This document shows, one piece after another, positions 58,217 through 64,000 of a stretch of DNA of 64,000 nt. Location of the stretch: NCBI RefSeq assembly GCF_026230175.1, contig NZ_CP104208.1:124001-188000 (forward strand). Direction: 5' to 3'. Position 1 is the first letter of the stretch, and each line of letters starts with the position of its first letter. Position numbers and translations under genes: made by a program. Below the pieces are notes generated by a model that was not told the origin of the DNA, made no database searches, and saw only the letters and a program-made list of their open reading frames with translations. This stretch comes from Desulfovibrio mangrovi. Lineage in GTDB: Bacteria; Desulfobacterota; Desulfovibrionia; Desulfovibrionales; Desulfovibrionaceae.

Positions 58217-60886
58217 ATGGCTTTCTTCCGAACTATCCTTTGTGCTCTTATTATCCTGCCCCTGTTTGTCTCCGGTTGCGCCGGCGACAGCAGCAAGGAT
58301 TTTTTCAAAGAAGGGGAACAACTGCTCAAGGACGGGAATTCCGGAGGGGCCATAGTTCTGTTCAAGAGTGCCCTTGACCTGGATCCGGGGTATTACGATG
58401 CCCGTTTGAAGCTGGGGATTGCGTACATGTACAGCGGCAAACCCGAGCAGGCAGAGAAGGAGTTGCAGAAAGCGTTTCACCAGAAACAGGATGATCCGGC
58501 CCTGCTGATTGCCATGGCTCGTTTGTATACAGCCTGGAATAAGGGGGAAGAAGCGCTCGTCCCGTTGAAGCGTCTTGAGAACCTCTCCAAGGTCAATGCC
58601 GAGAGCGAGGAGTTGCTCGGTCTGGCCAAGGCCATTCTGCGTGATAAGCCGGAGGCCATAGCGGCGTTTAAGCGTTCTCTTGAGATTGACCCCAAGCGTC
58701 AGTCGGCCCGGTTGGCGCTGGCCCGTTATTACTTCTTCCAGCAGATGTATGATGATTCGCGTTCCGAGCTTTCCCTGCTGACCGAGGAAGCGCCTGACGA
58801 TGTTGGCGTCCTCAAGCTTGCGGTTGATCTCGAAATGAAGGTCGGCACCGCGGAAACCCAGATGGTTGCCTTGCGCAATATGCTCAAGGTCAAGCCTCAG
58901 GATGTCTATGGCAGGTACTGGGTTGGCGTTCTGCTCCTGCGTGAAGGAGACTTGAACGGTTCACAGGCGATGCTCGCTTCCATGAAGCAGGATGCGCCTG
59001 AAGATTATTATACCCGAATGCTCGAAGGGGTTCTTGCTTTCAGGGAAGGTGATTACCTCACCGCTTTGAACCAGTTCCAGAAATGTGTGGCCATACGGCC
59101 AACCTATGATGCCTATTTCAAGTTGGGCGTCGCCGCTAATGCCAAGGGGGATGTCGAGACGGCACTCAGTCATTTTCAGGTTATCGTGGACTACTGGCCC
59201 AACGACGAGGCTGCCCGTCGCATGATTGCGACGATACTCATGAGGCAGGGGCGTCTTGAAGAGGCCGAACAGGTTACCGAAAAGCTGGTGGAAATTAACC
59301 CGGAGAACGTCTGGGCCAACTTCATGCTCGGGAACACCCTGATGGCCAGAGGCGAACTGGATAAGGCTGAACAGGCCTTTGATGCTGCCATTGCCAAGGA
59401 GCCGGGGATGGTTCTGGCCCACTTGCGCAAGGGGGCTATCTACAAGGCCAAGGGTGAGACAAAGGCCGTGCAGAGTTCTCTGGAGTCCGCTGTTGATGGT
59501 GCGCCTGATAATCTGCTGGCCAGAACGGCCTTGGCTAACTTCCATATACAGCGTCGGAACCTCAAGGAAGCTCGAAAGGTATTGGAAGGCGGGTTGGGTG
59601 CCGGCGGTTCTTCCGATGCGCAGGTGTACAACCAGCTTGCCTCGCTGGATATCGCTGAACGAAATAAGGTTGAGGCGATAAAGCATCTCGATAGGGCGAT
59701 CAAGGCCGATTCCAAGTTCGAACCTACCTATTTTGACAAGGTCAATCTGTATCTCGCAGACGGGAAACAGGAAAAGGCCTTGGCCGAGCTGGACACGTTG
59801 CTGGCGGTGAATCCTGAATCCGTCAGGGGACTGATTGCCTCAGCAGCCCTTTTGGACGTTCTGGGGCGGGATGATGCGGCTGAAGCGCGATTGCTGAAGG
59901 CCCGTTCCATTTCCCACCAGCCCATGGCGTTGGAACTGATAGCCGTTCGCTATCTGCGCATGGGGCGCACGGATGAAGCTCTGGCTACGCTTTCCTCTGC
60001 GGAAGGCGGGCCGGGTTCCGAGCCGCTTGTCAATCTGCGGGCGAATATCCTCATGAATTCCAACAAGCCGGATGAAGCTCTGAAAGTGTATGAGTCTGTT
60101 GCCAGCACCATGCCTATTCTTTCCCGTGCCGGAACGTACCGGATTTACAGCCAGACCAAGCAGTATGACAAGGCTCTGGTTGTTGCCCGGGAAATTGAAA
60201 CCTTTGCCAGGACACCCGCAGAGGCTCAACTGGGCATCATCTTCGCCAGCCGTTCTCTTGAGCAGCAAGGAAAGAGCAAGGAAGCCTTTGAAGGACTTGA
60301 ACAGGCTTACAAGGCGACACCTTCTCCCGAGTTGCTGCTTGAGCAAGCTGCCATGAGCACACGCCAGAAGAACTTTGAGAAGGCGGAAACGTATCTTTCG
60401 GCCTGTATCAAGCGATATGACGATTATGCGCCCGCCAAGAGCGCATTGGGTAACCTGTATATTCTGAAGGGACAGAGAGAAGAGGCAATCAAGGTGTACG
60501 AGGGGCTGGTGCAGGGCGGTGCCGCAGACCTCACCGTGCTGAACAATCTGGCCATGCTGTACATCGACTCGAACAGCAACAAGGAACAGGCTCTCAGAAT
60601 CGCCTATGCCGCATACATGAAGGCTCCTGCCAATCCTGCAGTGCTTGATACGCTGGGTGTGGTGCTTCTGGGCAACAACAGGGCTGCCGATGCTGTTCGG
60701 GTGTTCCAACGGGCTATTGCCATCGTGCCGGACCAGCCGTCTCTGCGCTACCAGCTTGGGCGCGCTCTGGCTGCTGCCGGCAAAGTGGCCGAGGCGAAGA
60801 AAGAGCTCAAGTCTGCTCTGGAGATGGGAACTTTCCCTGAATCGGACAAAGCCAGGAAGCTTATGGGAGAGTTGAATAAGAGCTAG
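58217..60886 (+). CDS. prsT: PEP-CTERM system TPR-repeat lipoprotein, PrsT-like
   Basis: An 889-residue exported protein. GGGAG stands five bases before the ATG at 58217. The leader ALIILPLFVSGC ends in a lipobox. From residue 30 to the end the chain is a long run of TPR units, about twenty, for example GGAIVLFKSALDLDPGYYDARLKLGIAYMYSG split over two helices and the last units ADAVRVFQRAIAIVPDQPSLRYQLGRALAAAG. Length, lipobox and position before the sugar transferase match the TIGR02917 family. It probably works as a periplasmic or outer-membrane scaffold for polysaccharide assembly and export. Confidence 0.92.
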   Translation: MAFFRTILCALIILPLFVSGCAGDSSKDFFKEGEQLLKDGNSGGAIVLFKSALDLDPGYYDARLKLGIAYMYSGKPEQAEKELQKAFHQKQDDPALLIAMARLYTAWNKGEEALVPLKRLENLSKVNAESEELLGLAKAILRDKPEAIAAFKRSLEIDPKRQSARLALARYYFFQQMYDDSRSELSLLTEEAPDDVGVLKLAVDLEMKVGTAETQMVALRNMLKVKPQDVYGRYWVGVLLLREGDLNGSQAMLASMKQDAPEDYYTRMLEGVLAFREGDYLTALNQFQKCVAIRPTYDAYFKLGVAANAKGDVETALSHFQVIVDYWPNDEAARRMIATILMRQGRLEEAEQVTEKLVEINPENVWANFMLGNTLMARGELDKAEQAFDAAIAKEPGMVLAHLRKGAIYKAKGETKAVQSSLESAVDGAPDNLLARTALANFHIQRRNLKEARKVLEGGLGAGGSSDAQVYNQLASLDIAERNKVEAIKHLDRAIKADSKFEPTYFDKVNLYLADGKQEKALAELDTLLAVNPESVRGLIASAALLDVLGRDDAAEARLLKARSISHQPMALELIAVRYLRMGRTDEALATLSSAEGGPGSEPLVNLRANILMNSNKPDEALKVYESVASTMPILSRAGTYRIYSQTKQYDKALVVAREIETFARTPAEAQLGIIFASRSLEQQGKSKEAFEGLEQAYKATPSPELLLEQAAMSTRQKNFEKAETYLSACIKRYDDYAPAKSALGNLYILKGQREEAIKVYEGLVQGGAADLTVLNNLAMLYIDSNSNKEQALRIAYAAYMKAPANPAVLDTLGVVLLGNNRAADAVRVFQRAIAIVPDQPSLRYQLGRALAAAGKVAEAKKELKSALEMGTFPESDKARKLMGELNKS

Positions 60887-60915
60887 CGGCCTTTATCTGG
60901 GGAGAGGAGGCTAAT

Positions 60916-62271
60916 ATGGCTATTTCATTAATAATGTGGGACGGCTTGTGGTTTGTCGCAGGTGTGTTGGTCGGTGGCATGCCGTTGATCAATGCTCTGG
61001 GAGCCGATGCAGACCGCGCCATACTGGTTATGGAATTCTCGGTGTTCTGTGCCGTTGTGCTCTGCGCTTCGGTATTTGCCAATACCTATGTGGCAGGCAG
61101 GAATAACAAGGATAAGGAATACGACATCTTCTTTTCTACCGGCCTGCTCATGTTGATCTCCACAAGCGTGCTGTTGTTGTTGAATCAGCTGGTCGGCATG
61201 TTCAGTCAGCACGCCTATCAGATGCTCGTCGTCCTGTGTTGTTTCGGACTGTTCCGTTGTGGAGTGGAAGTGTTGAGTCAGTATTGGCTGTACTTGCCTT
61301 TTCTCGCGCCCAAGGTGCTTGTCATTGGTAACGGTGCGCAGGTGAGCCAGGCTGAAGATCTTGTGCTCAGGAGCAATGGTCGCTTCCGTTTGAAGAAGGT
61401 AGTGGATTGCTCTGACGTTACCTGCGACCAGAACGGGCTGTATGCCATAACCAATGGCACGGAGTTGCACGAATACCTTCGCAGGGAAGGGGTCGACAAG
61501 GTCATCGTTTCATTCTCGGAGCGGCGCGGGGCCTTTCCCGTTGACGAGATCCTGCAGTGCCGCATGAGCGGCATCGAAGTAGTGGATGCGGTTACCTTCT
61601 ATGAAAGCGTGAACAAGAAGCTGTTCATAGAGAACATCACGCCGAGCTGGTTCATTTTCTCTTCCGGCTTCAGAATTTCTACCGCGTACCGTTTTTGCAA
61701 GCGTGTGCTGGATATCTGCGGGGCATTGTTCGGTTTGGCAATCTGTCTTCCGTTCTTCCCGCTGGTGGCGCTTGCGATCAAGCTTGATTCCCCCGGTCCC
61801 ATCTTCTTCAGGCAGGTTCGCGTAGGCGAGGGGGATAAGCTATTTATAATATTCAAGCTCCGTACCATGCGTCAGGATGCTGAAGTAGGAACCGGAGCTG
61901 TCTGGGCCAGCAAGGATGATCCGCGCATTACCCGTCTTGGCGCGTTTTTGCGCAAGTCCCGCCTTGATGAATTGCCCCAGCTTATCAACGTCTTGCGTGG
62001 CGAGATGAGTCTGGTCGGCCCCAGACCTGAGCGTCCGGAGTTCGTGAAGAATCTGAAGAAGGAAATTCCGTTCTATTCCGAGCGGCACTACATGAAACCC
62101 GGTGTTACCGGTTGGGCGCAGGTTCGGTATCCCTATGGTGCATCCTTGCAGGATGCCGTGGAGAAACTGCGCTACGACCTGTATTATATCAAGAACTACA
62201 GTCCGTTGTTTGATGTATGGGTGATCCTCCTGACGATTGGCGTCGTGGTATTCCGAAAAGGGGCGAGATAG
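60916..62271 (+). CDS. Priming sugar transferase of the PEP-CTERM/exosortase-linked type
   Basis: A 451-residue membrane enzyme. GAGGAGG precedes the ATG at 60916. Four N-terminal membrane segments (about residues 5-115) lead to a nucleotide-binding-like region (VLVIGNGAQVSQAEDLVL). Near residue 255 a further membrane helix starts the catalytic part: KRVLDICGALFGLAICLPFF, then SPGPIFFRQVRVGEG, FKLRTMRQDAE, RKSRLDELPQLINVLRGEMSLVGPRPERPEF and KPGVTGWAQVRYPYG. It transfers a sugar phosphate to undecaprenyl phosphate, the first step of repeat-unit assembly. It resembles TIGR03013. The gene ends one base before the export protein's ATG. Confidence 0.94.
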   Translation: MAISLIMWDGLWFVAGVLVGGMPLINALGADADRAILVMEFSVFCAVVLCASVFANTYVAGRNNKDKEYDIFFSTGLLMLISTSVLLLLNQLVGMFSQHAYQMLVVLCCFGLFRCGVEVLSQYWLYLPFLAPKVLVIGNGAQVSQAEDLVLRSNGRFRLKKVVDCSDVTCDQNGLYAITNGTELHEYLRREGVDKVIVSFSERRGAFPVDEILQCRMSGIEVVDAVTFYESVNKKLFIENITPSWFIFSSGFRISTAYRFCKRVLDICGALFGLAICLPFFPLVALAIKLDSPGPIFFRQVRVGEGDKLFIIFKLRTMRQDAEVGTGAVWASKDDPRITRLGAFLRKSRLDELPQLINVLRGEMSLVGPRPERPEFVKNLKKEIPFYSERHYMKPGVTGWAQVRYPYGASLQDAVEKLRYDLYYIKNYSPLFDVWVILLTIGVVVFRKGAR

Positions 62272-62272
62272 T

Positions 62273-63082
62273 ATGAAAAGAGCCTTTGTTACCATCATGT
62301 TCTTTCTGGCTATGGCAGTGATTACGACTTCGGCGTTTGCCGGCGAGTATCGGCTTGGTGCCGGTGACGCGGTTGCCATCAACGTGTGGGGCGAACCTGA
62401 CCTGAATATTCAGGCCGCCATTCGTCCTGACGGAGTGATTACCATGCCCGGCGTGGGTGAAGTGGCTGCGGCGGAGAAGACGCCTAACGAGCTGCAGAAA
62501 GAGTTGGTGGACAAGCTGAAGACTCTGGTCCGTAACCCCATAGTCACGGTCACGGTTCTTGCTTTTCGTAACAACTCCGTTGTTGTCCATGGTCAGGGTG
62601 TGGAACCCAAGGTGGTGCCCCTGGATGGCCGCACAACCCTGCTTCAGCTGCTTTCATCCATTGCCCCCGGCAATATGGCCGACCTGAAGGGGGCATATGT
62701 GATGCGCGATGACAAAAAGGTGGTTGAGGGCTTTGAGGAGTTGTTCCTTCGCGGCGAAACCTCCCGCGACATCGTGCTCGAACCCGGCGACCGTATATTC
62801 ATTCCGTACCGGGAAGACCGTTTCGTCTTTGTGCTCGGCGCAGTGCAGGCTCCGCAGGCCATTCCCTTCTATGAGGGCGTGACCATTCTTGAGGCGATTC
62901 TGCAGGCTGGCGGATTCGGAAAATATGCTGATGAGAATGACACGGTCATTATCCGCAAGGTGGCAGGCAAGACTTCCACGATCAAGGTGAAGGGAGAAGA
63001 CCTCATCAAGCGTGGAGATCTTGAGCAGAACGTAAACTTGGTTGCAGGCGATTACGTTATCGTACGCGAAGGACTTTTCTAG
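62273..63082 (+). CDS. Polysaccharide export protein, Wza/EpsA-like
   Basis: A 269-residue exported protein with signal peptide MKRAFVTIMFFLAMAVITTSAFA, no lipobox Cys. The polysaccharide export domain opens YRLGAGDAVAINVWGEPDLN and includes RPDGVITMPGVGEV. SLBB-type beta-grasp units follow, FVFVLGAVQAPQAIPFYEGVTILEAI and AGGFGKYADENDTVII. It resembles TIGR03027, the exosortase-linked group. AAAAGGGG lies upstream of the ATG. It forms the outer-membrane part of the export channel for the polymer started by the sugar transferase. Confidence 0.92.
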   Translation: MKRAFVTIMFFLAMAVITTSAFAGEYRLGAGDAVAINVWGEPDLNIQAAIRPDGVITMPGVGEVAAAEKTPNELQKELVDKLKTLVRNPIVTVTVLAFRNNSVVVHGQGVEPKVVPLDGRTTLLQLLSSIAPGNMADLKGAYVMRDDKKVVEGFEELFLRGETSRDIVLEPGDRIFIPYREDRFVFVLGAVQAPQAIPFYEGVTILEAILQAGGFGKYADENDTVIIRKVAGKTSTIKVKGEDLIKRGDLEQNVNLVAGDYVIVREGLF

Positions 63083-63098
63083 GGAATGGTGGTTTGTC

Positions 63099-64000
63099 AT
63101 GCAAGGTCTTGATCACAGTCGGCACGTCGTCAAACGCATTGTGAAGCTGCTTGTGGACAGGATTGTCCTGATTTCAGCGATCCTGTTTGCGTTCGTTCTG
63201 GGGGCCGTCGTCCTCAGCTACTCGTTGCCCAAACGCTATGAGGCAAGAGGGACGGTGTACATTGAGCAGAGTGTGATCAACGACCTTGTGCGCGGCATAG
63301 CCATTACCCCATCCATGTCGGCCAAGATCAAGGTTCTCAATGTGACCATGCTGAGCCGGGCCATGCTTCTCGAGGTCATCCGGGAGCTGGATATGGATGT
63401 CAATGCCGACTCTGAACCGGCTTTGGATACGCTCATCAATACCGTGCGCAGCAAGGTGGAGATATCTCTCAATGAAAGCAAGGGCCTGTTCTTCATCTCC
63501 TATGTGGATGAGGATCCGGCCCGCGCCCGGGACTTCGTGAATACGCTGATCCGACGATACATTGAGGAAAGCACCACCTCCAAACGCGAAGAAGCCTTTG
63601 AAGCCACGCGCTTTCTGGCAGACCAGATTGAACTGTTCCGCAAGCGTATCGAGCAGGCTCAGGTTGATATCGACGACTATCTGTCCCGTAACGGCAAGGC
63701 GCTCAATGCCAACGAGCAGATATTGCGGCAGGAAATCGAAATGGCTGAAGCCAAACTGCAGGGGCTGCGCATCAGAAAGAATGAGTTGGTGGCCAAACGC
63801 AGTCTGCTGGTTCGCAACACCCCGCTCAGAAAGCGCCTTGAAGATCTGGAGGCAGGCCGTACTTCCCTGCTTGTGAACTATACGGAGAATCATCCCAGAG
63901 TTCGCCGGGTGCAGGAAGAGATCGTTGCGGTCAAGCACGAGATATCGCGCAACGGCGAGAGCGAGAAACGGGCTGTCTACGGGACTGCAGAGTATCAGGA
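63099..64000 (+). CDS. Chain-length determinant protein (Wzz/GumC-like), cut by the window end
   Basis: The frame from the ATG at 63099 is open to the last base, giving 300 residues of an unfinished protein. GGGAA lies upstream. One N-terminal membrane segment (about residues 23-43, RIVLISAILFAFVLGAVV) leads into the Wzz domain: LPKRYEARGTVYIEQSV and VDEDPARARDFVNTLIRRYIEE. A long coiled coil starts near residue 165 (FLADQIELFRKRIEQAQVDID) and the stretch ENHPRVRRVQEEI is typical of the GumC/TIGR03007 type. It sets polymer length and links inner and outer membrane export parts. The second membrane segment should lie downstream. Confidence 0.9.
   Translation, partial: MQGLDHSRHVVKRIVKLLVDRIVLISAILFAFVLGAVVLSYSLPKRYEARGTVYIEQSVINDLVRGIAITPSMSAKIKVLNVTMLSRAMLLEVIRELDMDVNADSEPALDTLINTVRSKVEISLNESKGLFFISYVDEDPARARDFVNTLIRRYIEESTTSKREEAFEATRFLADQIELFRKRIEQAQVDIDDYLSRNGKALNANEQILRQEIEMAEAKLQGLRIRKNELVAKRSLLVRNTPLRKRLEDLEAGRTSLLVNYTENHPRVRRVQEEIVAVKHEISRNGESEKRAVYGTAEYQ

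Overview
The window looks like chromosomal DNA of a sulfate-reducing deltaproteobacterium close to Desulfovibrio (inference). The pointers are GC-rich genes with strong AAGGAG-type ribosome sites, a type III sulfide:quinone oxidoreductase beside a DUF1641 protein, cysteine-bearing Rrf2 regulators, sigma-54 promoters and a PEP-CTERM/exopolysaccharide locus. No rRNA, tRNA, phage, insertion sequence or CRISPR array was seen.

Layout. 1-14.3 kb holds mixed chromosomal genes: a membrane protein paired with a VWA-like protein, cmk and hisC, a universal stress protein, a sigma-54-driven small protein, pncC, a solute-binding protein fused to a dead cytidine deaminase domain, a PilZ protein, an MdtA/MdtB-type RND pump and a YhcH-family protein. 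14.3-21.1 kb holds a PAS histidine kinase, a single-domain response regulator, the SQR/DUF1641 pair, two Rrf2 regulators and a 64-residue protein with a duplicated WDMW motif. 21.3-30.1 kb holds a radical SAM protein, a sulfotransferase, a second RND pump, a TPR pseudo-receiver protein and a HAD phosphatase that ends the pst operon. 30.1-33.9 kb is pstSCAB behind a PHO box. 34.6-37.5 kb is a probable cell-surface signalling operon: a secreted Asp-Gly repeat protein, an ECF sigma factor, its anti-sigma factor and a lipoprotein. 37.7-44.2 kb holds a glycerophosphodiesterase, an aapJQMP-like polar amino-acid ABC transporter and a GntR/UTRA regulator.

44.4-64 kb is dominated by surface polysaccharide and PEP-CTERM functions. 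manC and manB make GDP-mannose. Two glycosyltransferases, a PilZ protein, a PrsR-like sigma-54 activator, a PEP-CTERM protein, a CPBP/CAAX-type protease and a DevBCA-type ABC exporter follow. Then come the PrsT-like TPR lipoprotein, the priming sugar transferase, the outer-membrane export protein and the chain-length protein, which is cut by the window end. An exosortase is expected just downstream but is not in the window.

The strongest candidates for something undescribed are (1) the periplasmic family 3 binding protein fused to a cytidine deaminase fold that has lost all three zinc cysteines and the catalytic glutamate; (2) the ECF operon, in which the anti-sigma factor and the lipoprotein seem to share a C-terminal 17-kDa-antigen-like domain; (3) the 64-residue WDMW-repeat protein behind palindromic operators, one of a type also found before SQR and before an RND pump; and (4) the PrsR-like activator whose phospho-acceptor Asp is Asn, together with sigma-54-type promoters in the PEP-CTERM locus.
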